Shown: positions 54,508 to 63,653 of the stretch, in pieces
Position numbering within the stretch: position 1 is the stretch's first letter
Layout: every line of letters starts with the position of its first letter
Assembly (NCBI RefSeq): GCF_014649915.1
Contig: NZ_BMTY01000008.1
Coordinates: 123,324-187,323, forward strand
Reading direction: 5' to 3'
Source: Streptomyces toxytricini
GTDB taxonomy: Bacteria > Actinomycetota > Actinomycetes > Streptomycetales > Streptomycetaceae
Length of the DNA: 64,000 nt
The notes under the pieces: generated by a model
Told to the model about the DNA's origin: nothing
Seen by the model: the letters and a program-made list of their open reading frames with translations, nothing else
Database searches by the model: none
Program-made: the position numbers and the translations under genes

Positions 54508-55779
54508 GTGACCGACGCCCAAGAGACCGCAGCAGACCTGCGCACCACCACCGGGGGCGGCCCCCCGGACGACGTCGACAAGGCGCCGATTCCGTTGCTC
54601 GAACCCCGCGAGGGGATCCCTCCGGTGGTCGCCGACGAAGACGCCCTCGCCCGGGTGGTCGCGGCCTTCGCCGCGGGCACGGGCCCCGTCGCCGTCGACG
54701 CCGAACGCGCCTCCGGATACCGCTACGGCCAGCGCGCCTACCTCGTGCAGCTGCGCCGCGAAGGCGCTGGATCCGCGCTGATCGACCCGGTCGGCTGCCC
54801 CGACCTGTCCCCGCTCGGCGAGGCCCTGGACGGCACGGAGTGGATCCTCCACGCGGCCACCCAGGACCTGCCGTGCCTGCGCGACATAGGCATGGTGCCC
54901 ACCTCCCTGTTCGACACCGAGCTGGCAGGCCGGCTCGCGGGCTTCCCCCGCGTCGGGCTGGGCGCGATGGTCGAGAGCGTGCTCGGCTACGCACTGGAGA
55001 AGGGCCACTCCGCCGTCGACTGGTCCACCCGCCCGCTCCCCGAGCCGTGGCTGCGCTACGCCGCGCTCGACGTCGAGCTGCTGGTGGACCTGCGGGACGC
55101 GCTGGAGGCGGAGCTGGACCGGCAGGGCAAACTGGAATGGGCCCGCCAGGAGTTCGACGCGATCGCCTCCGCCCCGCCCGCCCCGCCGCGCAAGGACCCC
55201 TGGCGCCGCACCTCCGGCATGCACAAGGTGCGCCGGCGCCGCCAGATGGCGGTCGTGCGGGAGCTGTGGGAGTCGCGCGACCGGATCGCCCAGCGGCGCG
55301 ACGTCTCGCCGGGCAAGGTGCTGAGCGACGCCGCGATCGTCGAGGCCGCGCTCGCCCTGCCGTCCCACGTGCACGCCCTGTCGGCGCTGCCCGGCTTCGG
55401 ACAGCGGATGGGCCGGCGCCAGCTGGAGCAGTGGATGGCCGCCGTGGACCGGGCCAGGGCCCTGCCCGAGGCCGAGCTTCCGCAGCCCGGGGCCGCCTCG
55501 GCCGGCCCGCCGCCGCCGCGGTCCTGGGCCGACAAGGACCCGGCCGCCGCGGCCCGGCTGTCCGCGGCCCGCGCCGCGGTGTCGGCGCTCGCCGAGCGGC
55601 TGAACCTGCCCCAGGAGAACCTGATCACCCCGGACACGGTGCGCCGGCTGTGCTGGGAGCCGCCCAAGCGGCTCGGCCCGGACACGGTGGCCGAGGCCCT
55701 GGCGGGCCACGGCGCCCGCCCGTGGCAGATCGAGCAGGTGACCCCGGTGCTGGTCACGGCGCTGGCCGTGACCGCCTGA
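54508..55779 (+). CDS. rnd: Ribonuclease D
   Basis: This 423-residue 3'-5' exonuclease trims tRNA precursors. The DEDDy motifs are VDAERASGYRYG (Exo I), HAATQDLPCL (Exo II) and YAALDVELLVDL (Exo III). An HRDC domain follows (VVRELWESRDRIAQRRDVSP near residue 250). The first 30 residues are variable. The GTG start follows GGATACCCTTGAGCG with no ribosome site, so a leaderless transcript is possible. A hairpin follows at 55801-55832. Confidence 0.94.
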   Translation: MTDAQETAADLRTTTGGGPPDDVDKAPIPLLEPREGIPPVVADEDALARVVAAFAAGTGPVAVDAERASGYRYGQRAYLVQLRREGAGSALIDPVGCPDLSPLGEALDGTEWILHAATQDLPCLRDIGMVPTSLFDTELAGRLAGFPRVGLGAMVESVLGYALEKGHSAVDWSTRPLPEPWLRYAALDVELLVDLRDALEAELDRQGKLEWARQEFDAIASAPPAPPRKDPWRRTSGMHKVRRRRQMAVVRELWESRDRIAQRRDVSPGKVLSDAAIVEAALALPSHVHALSALPGFGQRMGRRQLEQWMAAVDRARALPEAELPQPGAASAGPPPPRSWADKDPAAAARLSAARAAVSALAERLNLPQENLITPDTVRRLCWEPPKRLGPDTVAEALAGHGARPWQIEQVTPVLVTALAVTA

Positions 55780-55800
55780 GGCGCCACGCCGCCCTTCGGC

Positions 55801-55832
55801 AGGAGCCCTCGGCCGACCGGCCGGGGGCTCCT
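55801..55832 (+). terminator. Hairpin terminator after rnd
   Basis: AGGAGCCCTCGGCC (55801-55814) pairs with 55819-55832 with one T-G wobble and a four-base loop, 22 bases after the stop. Confidence 0.75.
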
Positions 55833-55903
55833 CCGCGTCCGGGCCCGGCGGCGAACGTCGCGCGGCCCTGTCATCCCGTTACGCGATCATGACGTTCCGC
55901 CTC

Positions 55904-55932
55904 TTTTGAACACGCTCAACAGCAGCTAGCTT
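55904..55932 (+). promoter_or_regulatory. Possible promoter of a leaderless ferritin-like gene
   Basis: TTTTGA (55904-55909) and TAGCTT (55927-55932) are spaced by 17 bases and end seven bases before the GTG at 55940. No ribosome site is present, so the message probably starts at or near the start codon. Confidence 0.45.
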
Positions 55933-55939
55933 CTTGAAC

Positions 55940-56731
55940 GTGATCAAAAACGAGCACACCACGACGCAGACCGGACACGACGGACAGGGCGGCGCCTACG
56001 GCGCATGGGTCCGCCACTTCGAGGCCGAACGGGAGCGCCGCGCCGCCCTCGGCGACCCCGACTGGGCGCGCGGCGCGCGGCTGTCCCCGGCGCTGGTCCG
56101 CAGCATCCGGACGTTCCAGGTGGGCGAGGACGGCGACGGCTCGGCCCTCATCGCGAAGGCCGACCGGGCGGGGGACCCGGACTACGCGGCCGCGGCGCGG
56201 CTGTTCATCGCCGAGGAGCAGAACCACGCACGCCTGCTGGCCCTGCTGCTGTCGGCGGCCGGGGCCGACACCCTGGACGGGCACTGGAGCGACGCGGCGT
56301 TCGTCCGGGTGCGGCGCCTGCTGGGGCTGCGGGTCGAGCTGATGGTGCTGATGGTCGCGGAGGTCGTCGCCCTGCGGTACTACCGCGCGCTGCGCGACGG
56401 CTGCGACGACCCGCTGGCCGCCGAGGTCGCGGCCCGGATCCTCGCCGACGAGGAGCGGCACGTGCCGTTCCACGTCCACCGCCTGCACGAGGGGCTCGCG
56501 GGGCTACCAGGGCCGGCCCGGAGGGCCGCGACCGCGGGCTGGCGGGCCATGGTCGGCGCGGCGGCGCTGCTGGTGGCGGCCGACCACGGGGCGGCGCTGC
56601 GGGAGGCGGGGGTCTCGCGGCGGGCGTTCCTGTCGGACGTGGTCGGCTCCTCGGCGCCGATGGCCGCGACCATGTCGGACGGTCCGGTTCCGGCCGTTCC
56701 CGAGCCGGTCGGAAGCCCCGTCGCGGTGTGA
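55940..56731 (+). CDS. Ferritin-like diiron-carboxylate family protein
   Basis: This 263-residue, mainly helical protein has two E-x-x-H metal motifs, EEQNH near residue 95 and EERH near residue 172, with further Glu residues in VELMVLMVAEVVAL, as expected of a four-helix diiron protein. The substrate is unknown; members of this broad group include oxygenases and storage proteins. The start is taken as GTG 55940, with a TTG two codons upstream as an alternative. The last 40 residues are unstructured. Confidence 0.8.
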   Translation: MIKNEHTTTQTGHDGQGGAYGAWVRHFEAERERRAALGDPDWARGARLSPALVRSIRTFQVGEDGDGSALIAKADRAGDPDYAAAARLFIAEEQNHARLLALLLSAAGADTLDGHWSDAAFVRVRRLLGLRVELMVLMVAEVVALRYYRALRDGCDDPLAAEVAARILADEERHVPFHVHRLHEGLAGLPGPARRAATAGWRAMVGAAALLVAADHGAALREAGVSRRAFLSDVVGSSAPMAATMSDGPVPAVPEPVGSPVAV

Positions 56732-56863
56732 CGTTCGCCGCTCCTCGGCGCGGGGGTGTCCACACCGGTTACCCGCAAGTAGCATGGCGGTGAGCGGGCG
56801 CTCAGCCGTTGGCCGGGCCGCCCCCGCGCAGCAGTGCCATCCCGCACCTGGAGGAGAGCCAAC

Positions 56864-58087
56864 GTGCCTCGTACCGTCAGGGACGTCGTCTTCGTCGACG
56901 GCGTCCGCACCCCGTTCGGCAAGGCGGGCCCGAAGGGCATCTACCACGAGACCCGCGCCGACGACCTCGTCGTGAAGGCGATCCGGGAGCTGCTGCGCCG
57001 CAACCCGGACCTCGACGCGAAGAAGATCGACGAGGTGGCCATCGCCGCCACCACGCAGATCGGCGACCAGGGCCTGACGATCGGCCGCACGGCCGGCATC
57101 CTCGCGGGCCTGCCGCAGTCCGTCCCGGGCTACTCCATCGACCGCATGTGCGCCGGCGCGCTGACCGCCGTGACCGCCGTCGCGGGCGGTGTGGCCTTCG
57201 GTGCGTACGACGTCGCCATCGCCGGCGGCGTCGAGCACATGGGCCGCCACCCCATGGGCGAGGGCGTCGACCCGAACCCGCGCTTCGTCTCCGAGAAGCT
57301 GGTCGACGAGTCCGCCCTGTTCATGGGCATGACCGCCGAGAACCTGCACGACCGGTACCCGACGATCACCAAGCTCCGCGCCGACGAGTACGCCGTGCGC
57401 TCGCAGGAGAAGGCCGCCAAGGCGTACGCCGACGGCAAGATCCAGCAGGACCTGGTCCCGATCTCGGTGCGCAACACCAACCCCGAGGTCGGCGAGACCG
57501 GCTGGGGCCTCGTCACCTCCGACGAGCCGATGCGCCCGGGCACCACGCTGGAGAACCTGGCGAACCTGAAGACCCCGTTCCGTACGCACGGCCGGGTCAC
57601 CGCGGGCAACGCCGCCGGCCTCAACGACGGCGCCACCGCGGCGATCATCGCGTCCGAGGACTTCGCCCGGGAGAACAACCTCCCGGTCAAGATGCGCCTC
57701 GTGTCGTACGCCTTCGCCGGCGTCGAGCCGGAGGTCATGGGCTACGGCCCGATCCCCGCCACCGAGAAGGCCCTGGCGCAGGCCGGCCTGTCCATCGGGG
57801 ACATCGGCCTGTTCGAGATCAACGAGGCCTTCGCCGTCCAGGTCCTCGCTTTCCTGGAGCACTACGGCATCGCCGACGACGACGCCCGCGTGAACCAGTA
57901 CGGCGGCGCCATCGCGTTCGGCCACCCGCTGGCCTCCTCCGGCGTCCGCCTGATGACGCAGCTGGCCCGCCAGTTCGAGGAGCAGCCGCACGTCCGCTAC
58001 GGCCTGACCACCATGTGCGTCGGCTTCGGCATGGGCGCGACGGTCATCTGGGAGAACCCGCACTTCGCCGAGGGAGAGTCCAAGTGA
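56864..58087 (+). CDS. fadA: Acetyl-CoA acyltransferase (thiolase, FadA)
   Basis: This 407-residue thiolase cleaves 3-ketoacyl-CoA in fatty-acid beta-oxidation. The nucleophilic Cys is in DRMCAGAL (about residue 93), and the two C-terminal motifs are GGAIAFGHPLASSG with the active His and MCVGFGMGA with the second Cys. The GTG start has GGAGGAG seven bases upstream. It overlaps fadB by four bases (GTGA), forming the usual fadAB operon. Confidence 0.95.
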   Translation: MPRTVRDVVFVDGVRTPFGKAGPKGIYHETRADDLVVKAIRELLRRNPDLDAKKIDEVAIAATTQIGDQGLTIGRTAGILAGLPQSVPGYSIDRMCAGALTAVTAVAGGVAFGAYDVAIAGGVEHMGRHPMGEGVDPNPRFVSEKLVDESALFMGMTAENLHDRYPTITKLRADEYAVRSQEKAAKAYADGKIQQDLVPISVRNTNPEVGETGWGLVTSDEPMRPGTTLENLANLKTPFRTHGRVTAGNAAGLNDGATAAIIASEDFARENNLPVKMRLVSYAFAGVEPEVMGYGPIPATEKALAQAGLSIGDIGLFEINEAFAVQVLAFLEHYGIADDDARVNQYGGAIAFGHPLASSGVRLMTQLARQFEEQPHVRYGLTTMCVGFGMGATVIWENPHFAEGESK

Positions 58088-60213
58088 GCACCACCGCTGA
58101 GCTCCTGAAGGGCGCGGCCGAGCTGTTCCCGGACGAGGTCGTCACGTCGGCGCACGTCCGCCACCTGGAACTGCCGTACGGCGCGGGGCGCTTCGCGCTC
58201 ATCACGCTGGACAACGGCTTCGACCACACCAAGCCGACCACCTTCGGCCCGCAGTCGCTGGCCAACCTGAACGCGGCGATCGACCAGGTCGAGCAGGAGG
58301 CCCTGGCCGGCTCCATCGTCGGCGCGGGCATCACCGGCAAGCCGTTCATCTTCGCGGTCGGCGCCGACCTCAAGGGCGTCGAGCTGCTGAAGCAGCACGA
58401 CGAGGCGCTGGCCATCGGCAAGGGCGGGCACGACGTCTTCAAGCGCCTCGCCGCGCTGGCCGTCCCCACCTTCGCGTACTACAACGGCGCGGCGATGGGC
58501 GGCGGCGTCGAGGTCGGCCTGCACTGCACCTACCGCACGGTGTCGAAGGCCATCCCGGCCTTCTCCCTGCCCGAGGTCTTCCTCGGCCTGGTCCCCGGCT
58601 GGGGCGGCTGCACCATCCTGCCGAACCTGATCGGCGCCGAGCGGGCCGTCTCGGTGATCATCGAGAACTCGCTGAACCAGAACCGCCAGCTCAAGGGCAA
58701 GCAGGTCTTCGAGCTCGGCATCGCCGACGCGCTGTTCGAGGGTGCGGACTTCCTGGAGCAGTCCCTGCTGTGGACGGCCCGCGTCCTGAAGGGCGAGACC
58801 GAGGTCGTGCGCCCCGAGGTCGACCGCGGCGAGGCCTGGGACGCGGCCGTGGCCAAGGGCCGCGCGATCGCCGACTCCAAGGTGCACGGCGCCGCCCCGG
58901 CCGCCTACCGCGCGCTCGACATCATCGCGGAGGCCAAGGACGGCGACCTGCAGAAGGGCTTCGACGCCGAGGACACGGCCCTGGCCGACCTCATCATGGG
59001 CGGCGAGCTCCGCTCGGGCATCTACGCCTTCAACCTGGTCCAGAAGCGCGGCAAGCGCCCGGCCGGCGCCCCGGACAAGAGCCTGGCGCGCCCGGTGTCC
59101 AAGGTCGGCGTCGTCGGTGCGGGCCTGATGGCCTCGCAGCTGGCGCTGCTGTTCCTGCGCCGCTTGGAGGTGCCGGTGGTCCTCACCGACATCGACCAGG
59201 AGCGCGTCGACAAGGGTGTGGGCTACGTCCACGCCGAGATCGAGAAGCTGCTGGGCAAGGGCCGCATCAACCAGGACAAGGCCAACCGCCTCAAGGCGCT
59301 GGTGAGCGGTGTCCTGGACAAGGCCGAGGGCTTCGCGGACGCGGACTTCGTCATCGAGGCCGTCTTCGAGGAGATGTCGGTCAAGCAGAAGGTGTTCGCG
59401 GAGGTCGAGGCGGTCGCCCCGGCGCACGCGATCCTCGCCACCAACACCTCCTCGCTGTCGGTCAGCGAGATGGCCTCCAAGCTCAAGCACCCCGAGCGCG
59501 TGGTCGGCTTCCACTTCTTCAACCCGGTCGCGATCCTCCCGCTGCTGGAGATCGTCCGCGGCGAGCAGACGGACGACGCCTCTCTGGCCACGGCGTTCGC
59601 CGTCGCCAAGAAGCTGAAGAAGACGGCGGTCCTCACCAAGGACGCTCCTGCGTTCGTCGTGAACCGCATCCTGACCCGCTTCATGGGCGAGATCCAGAAC
59701 GTCATCGACGAGGGCACCCCGGTCGAGACGGCGGAGAAGGCCATCGAGCCGCTCGGCCTGCCGATGTCCCCGCTGGTGCTGCTCGAGCTCGTCGGCCCGG
59801 CGATCGGCCTGCACGTGTCGGAGACGCTGAACCGCTCCTTCCCGGAGCGCTTCACGGTCTCCCCCAACCTGAAGGCGGTCGTCGAGGCCGGCAAGCGGGG
59901 CTTCTACGTGTACGACTCCGGCAAGCCGGAGCTGGACCCGGAGGTCGCGGCGCTCCTGGTGCAGGGCGACTCGGTGCTGACCGAGGAGCAGGTGCGGGTG
60001 CGCGTCCTGGACGCGGTGGCGCAGGAGATCGGCCTGATGCTGGAGGAGGGTGTCGTGGCCGAGGCCCAGGACATCGACCTCTGCCTCATCACGGGCGCCG
60101 GCTGGCCCTTCCACCTGGGCGGCATCACGCCGTACCTGGACCGCGAGGGCGTCTCGGAGCGCGTGAACGGCAAGCGGTTCCTGGCTCCGGGCGTGGCGAG
60201 CGTGCCGGCCTGA
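58084..60213 (+). CDS. fadB: Fatty-acid oxidation multifunctional enzyme (FadB/FadJ-like)
   Basis: This 709-residue protein joins an N-terminal enoyl-CoA hydratase (residues about 15-250; GADLKGVELL, YNGAAMGGGVEVGLHC, FSLPEVFLGLVPGWGG) with a C-terminal 3-hydroxyacyl-CoA dehydrogenase (NAD motif VGVVGAGLMASQLA near residue 340, catalytic region VVGFHFFNPVAILPLLEIV). Together with FadA it completes a beta-oxidation cycle. The NAD motif has Ala-Ser after GLM where GLMGAGIA is more usual. A hairpin terminator follows. Confidence 0.95.
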   Translation: MSTTAELLKGAAELFPDEVVTSAHVRHLELPYGAGRFALITLDNGFDHTKPTTFGPQSLANLNAAIDQVEQEALAGSIVGAGITGKPFIFAVGADLKGVELLKQHDEALAIGKGGHDVFKRLAALAVPTFAYYNGAAMGGGVEVGLHCTYRTVSKAIPAFSLPEVFLGLVPGWGGCTILPNLIGAERAVSVIIENSLNQNRQLKGKQVFELGIADALFEGADFLEQSLLWTARVLKGETEVVRPEVDRGEAWDAAVAKGRAIADSKVHGAAPAAYRALDIIAEAKDGDLQKGFDAEDTALADLIMGGELRSGIYAFNLVQKRGKRPAGAPDKSLARPVSKVGVVGAGLMASQLALLFLRRLEVPVVLTDIDQERVDKGVGYVHAEIEKLLGKGRINQDKANRLKALVSGVLDKAEGFADADFVIEAVFEEMSVKQKVFAEVEAVAPAHAILATNTSSLSVSEMASKLKHPERVVGFHFFNPVAILPLLEIVRGEQTDDASLATAFAVAKKLKKTAVLTKDAPAFVVNRILTRFMGEIQNVIDEGTPVETAEKAIEPLGLPMSPLVLLELVGPAIGLHVSETLNRSFPERFTVSPNLKAVVEAGKRGFYVYDSGKPELDPEVAALLVQGDSVLTEEQVRVRVLDAVAQEIGLMLEEGVVAEAQDIDLCLITGAGWPFHLGGITPYLDREGVSERVNGKRFLAPGVASVPA

Positions 60214-60248
60214 ACCGCCGCGCGGCGGCCTGACGCCGTGTGAGCACT

Positions 60249-60285
60249 GCGGACGCCCGTCCCCCGTCGGGGGGCGGGCGTCCGC
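60249..60285 (+). terminator. Hairpin terminator after fadB
   Basis: GCGGACGCCCG (60249-60259) pairs with 60275-60285, extended inwards by a T-G pair and five C-G pairs, leaving a three-base loop. It follows the fadAB operon and precedes the teichoic acid locus. Confidence 0.8.
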
Positions 60286-60342
60286 CGCGTTCGGCACGGG
60301 GTTTCGGCGGGGCGCGCCGCGGGGGCTGGCAGAATACGGACC

Positions 60343-61419
60343 GTGGCGCAGGACAAGAGGATTTTCAGCCGCCGGAGCGTGCTCCTCGGGGGCGGCGCGA
60401 CGGCCGCCGCGGTGACCGCGGGCGGTGCGGCGTGGGCTCTGCGCCCCGGGCAGGAGTCCGGGTCCGCGTTCGGGTTCGGCTTCGGGTCGGGCTGGCGGGG
60501 CGGCTCGCAGCCGGTGGTGGGCGCCTTCGACATGCGCACGGGCGCGGAGGTCCTGGCGCCGTCGGCGCTGTTCAACTCGACGGGGCCGCAGTCGTTCGCG
60601 TTCGACGACACCAACGGGCAGGTGTTCACGCTCCAGACCGTGCAGGGCGGCCTCCTCCTCGACGGGGAGGACGGGCCGGTCGAGTACGGGGACCGCAAGT
60701 CCGCCGGCGATATGTGCCTGACCAGGATGACCGCGTCGGGGATTACGCTCGGGCACATGTATCTCCGGGGCTTCGGCCACGGAATTTCCTTCGGAGTGGA
60801 GCCGACGGGCCCGCGCACGTACATATGGCTCGAAGGGCGGGCGGATCCGGAGAGCGGCTATGGGCGCACGGTGGTGCGGGTGCCGTTCAAGGACGGTGCG
60901 GTGCTGAACAGTTCCGATGAATCGGTTCGGCATTTCGACCCGGTGCCCGGGTCCACCGATGTGTGCCCCGCCCTCGACCTGGCGGGCGGGCGGGTCCTGG
61001 TCAGCCACCAGCAGGGCGGGCTGCACCGGCTCTCCGTGTACGGCATGGAGGACTTCCTCGCGGGGCGGTTCACCCCGGCCCAGACGATCAAGGCGGGCGT
61101 GCAGGTCAAGGAAGAGGAATGGTTCCAGGGCTGTGCGCTGCACGGGGATTACGTGTACGTACTGACCGGCAAGCCGTACACCGGGAAAAACGGAAGCAAT
61201 CCGAGGAAGTCGGGCGGCAACACGTTCGTGTCCGCGATCGACGTGCGCACGGGCCGGCCGCAGGGGCGCCACCACGTGACCGTGGCGCCGGACCTGCCCT
61301 ACCGGGAGCCCGAGGGGATGGCGGTCCGCCAGGCGGCTTCGCAGCCCGCTTTGTGCGTGGGATTTTCGGTGAAGGCGGAGGACAGGCGCGAGCTGACGGT
61401 GTACGGGTTCACGGTGTGA
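60343..61419 (+). CDS. Tat-exported teichoic acid-locus protein
   Basis: This 358-residue protein opens with a twin-arginine signal (FSRRSVLLGGGATAAAVTAG). The mature part is a beta-rich domain that looks like a propeller (TGAEVLAPSALF, GQVFTLQTVQGG, RVLVSHQQGGLHRLSVYG). In Streptomyces such proteins lie next to CDP-glycerol glycerophosphotransferase genes, as here, and are often labelled teichoic acid biosynthesis protein C, though an extracellular binding or hydrolytic role seems as likely. AGAATA about seven bases before the GTG and no ribosome site suggest a leaderless transcript. Confidence 0.8.
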   Translation: MAQDKRIFSRRSVLLGGGATAAAVTAGGAAWALRPGQESGSAFGFGFGSGWRGGSQPVVGAFDMRTGAEVLAPSALFNSTGPQSFAFDDTNGQVFTLQTVQGGLLLDGEDGPVEYGDRKSAGDMCLTRMTASGITLGHMYLRGFGHGISFGVEPTGPRTYIWLEGRADPESGYGRTVVRVPFKDGAVLNSSDESVRHFDPVPGSTDVCPALDLAGGRVLVSHQQGGLHRLSVYGMEDFLAGRFTPAQTIKAGVQVKEEEWFQGCALHGDYVYVLTGKPYTGKNGSNPRKSGGNTFVSAIDVRTGRPQGRHHVTVAPDLPYREPEGMAVRQAASQPALCVGFSVKAEDRRELTVYGFTV

Positions 61420-61577
61420 GCAGTGCCGCCGCGGATGTGCCGCGGCATATTCGCAGGCCCCGCCGGTAATCATTGGCCCACGGTTCACGGCACGTTCAAG
61501 GGCCGTCCATGAGGCTGCTTATACTACTGCGACACTTCACGCGATTCTTATACCTCCATGGGGGAGGCTCCGCATCC

Positions 61578-63572
61578 ATGGGCTCCAAGCGGCTGCGCGC
61601 CGTACTCGGCGTTCTGATCACCACTGGGCTCATCCTCAGCTTCCTGGGCATGCTGGTCGCGGTCGCGTTCGTCTCCCTCCCGCTCTTCGTCGGCTGCGCC
61701 GCGCTGAGCTACGTCGCCGACCTCATGCTCCACAACACCGAGTCGCCGACGCTGGAGAGGCTGCGCGACTCGCGCTTCGGCCTCACCATGCGCTTCCTGA
61801 TCCGGCAGTTCCTGCTGCTGGGCCTGTGCGGCGCGATCGCCGACATCGAGTCGTTCGTGGCGCAGATGACCACCATCGGCCTGCTCCTGCTCTTCATCCT
61901 CCAGCTCGCCTACGGCGCCCTGCTCAAGCACGTCCGCAAGATGCGCAACGAGCTGCCGTTCACCACCCGCGGACTGGACCTGGAGGCGCTCGGCATCCGC
62001 CGCATGCCCCACCCGTTCCTGGTGAACAAGCACGTCCGCAAGACCCTGCACCTCGACATCCCCCTGGTCGCGGGCTCGCTGGCCACCATCGGGACGGACG
62101 ACTGGCGCTGGGTCACGTACGGCATGATCACCACCGTCTTCCTCGCCTACTTCTTCCTGCTGGTGCTCGTCCCCGACGCGCGCAACGCGCTGAAGCTCCC
62201 GACCGCCGACGAGGCCATCGACGAGCTCAACCACCAGTTGGCCGAATACCGCCCCCAGGTCGCGCTGTACTTCACCTTCGCCGCCATCTCCAAAGACTTC
62301 ATGTACCAGGTGAACATGTGGCTGGAGTCGCTGGAGGCACTGGACCTGCGCCCCATCATCGTGCTGCGCGAGCGGGCCACCCTGCGGTACCTGGACGCGA
62401 CGCCGGTGCCGGTCATCTGCATCCCCAAGGCCGACAACCTCGCCCGCATCGAGATGCCCGAGCTGCGCGTCGCCCTGTACCCGGGCAACGCGGGCAAGAA
62501 CGTCCACATGCTCCAGCGCGCCGAGGTCAAGCACGTCTTCATCGGCCACGGCGACAGCGACAAGCTCGCCAGCAGCAACCGCGTCAGCAAGGTCTTCGAC
62601 GAGATCTGGGTGGCCGGCCGGGCCGGCCGCGACCGCTACGAGCGCATCAAGCACGCCGTCTCCCCGAACCAGATCGTCGAGGTCGGCCGCCCCCAGCTGA
62701 TGCCCCTGCACCGCTGGACCGGCCGCGTCGCCGGCCCCGTGCCCACCGTCATCTACGCCCCCACCTGGGAGGGCTGGACCGACGACGCCTGCTACACCTC
62801 CGTCATCCCGGCCGGCGAGAAACTGATCAAGGCGCTGCTCGCGTACGACCGCGAGATCCGCATCATCTACAAGCCCCACCCGCTCACCGGCTCGCGCTCC
62901 GCCGAGGCCGCCGCAGCGCACCGGCGCGTCATCGCCCTCCTGGAGGAGGACAACGCCCGGCGCTTCGGCCGCAACATGACCGACTCCAAGGCCGCCGCGA
63001 AGAAGCTCGCCCGGATCGACAAGCGCATCGCCGAGCTGTCCGAGCGCGGCGTCCGCTCCAAGTACCCCGACCTCACCGAGGAGGAGCGGACCGCCCGCAT
63101 CCGGCGCAGCCGCAACCAGGCCGGCGCCCTGTACTGGTCGGCCGTCCCGGACGCCGCGCACCACGTGGTGACCGAGCGGATCCCCGCCCTCTACGACTGC
63201 TTCAACCACTCGGACCTGCTCATCGGCGACATGTCGAGCGTCGTCTCCGACTTCGTGGCCACGCTCAAGCCGTACGCCATCTTCAACCTGGAGGGCCTGC
63301 CCGACCAGGACTTCCGCAACGAGCAGCGCACCGCGTACGCCTCGTACCTGCTGGACGCCGACTGCAACGGGCTGACCGAGGCCATCGAGGCCACGCTCCA
63401 CCCGGAGCAGGACCTGATGGCACCCCACCGCGAGCAGCTCAAGGAATACCTGCTGGGCGGCGAGTACCCGCCGTCCATCGTCCGCTTCAACGCGGCCGCC
63501 AACGACCTGTACCGGCGGGGGCTGAGCGACTTCCCCGTCGAGTACCCCGACGAGGCGGCCTTCCCCGTGTAG
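61578..63572 (+). CDS. CDP-glycerol glycerophosphotransferase family membrane enzyme
   Basis: This 664-residue protein (from ATG 61578) has four or five N-terminal membrane segments (residues about 8-210) and then the TagB/TagF-type transferase domain: ALYPGNAGKNVHMLQRAEVK, FIGHGDSDKLAS, VIYAPTWEGW, IIYKPHPLTGSR and LLIGDMSSVVSDF. It should polymerise or prime glycerol-phosphate-type teichoic acid. I prefer 61578 because GGGGGAGG is just upstream. The alternative ATG 61509 would add 23 residues coded with very rare codons (ATA, CTA, CGA, TTA), which look like an AT-rich promoter. Confidence 0.88.
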   Translation: MGSKRLRAVLGVLITTGLILSFLGMLVAVAFVSLPLFVGCAALSYVADLMLHNTESPTLERLRDSRFGLTMRFLIRQFLLLGLCGAIADIESFVAQMTTIGLLLLFILQLAYGALLKHVRKMRNELPFTTRGLDLEALGIRRMPHPFLVNKHVRKTLHLDIPLVAGSLATIGTDDWRWVTYGMITTVFLAYFFLLVLVPDARNALKLPTADEAIDELNHQLAEYRPQVALYFTFAAISKDFMYQVNMWLESLEALDLRPIIVLRERATLRYLDATPVPVICIPKADNLARIEMPELRVALYPGNAGKNVHMLQRAEVKHVFIGHGDSDKLASSNRVSKVFDEIWVAGRAGRDRYERIKHAVSPNQIVEVGRPQLMPLHRWTGRVAGPVPTVIYAPTWEGWTDDACYTSVIPAGEKLIKALLAYDREIRIIYKPHPLTGSRSAEAAAAHRRVIALLEEDNARRFGRNMTDSKAAAKKLARIDKRIAELSERGVRSKYPDLTEEERTARIRRSRNQAGALYWSAVPDAAHHVVTERIPALYDCFNHSDLLIGDMSSVVSDFVATLKPYAIFNLEGLPDQDFRNEQRTAYASYLLDADCNGLTEAIEATLHPEQDLMAPHREQLKEYLLGGEYPPSIVRFNAAANDLYRRGLSDFPVEYPDEAAFPV

Positions 63573-63653
63573 CCGGACCGCGCCCCACCCCTCCCCCGCA
63601 CGCCCCCGCGTGCCCCGCTGTGCCGCACCCCCAGCCCAGGAAGTAGGAGACCG

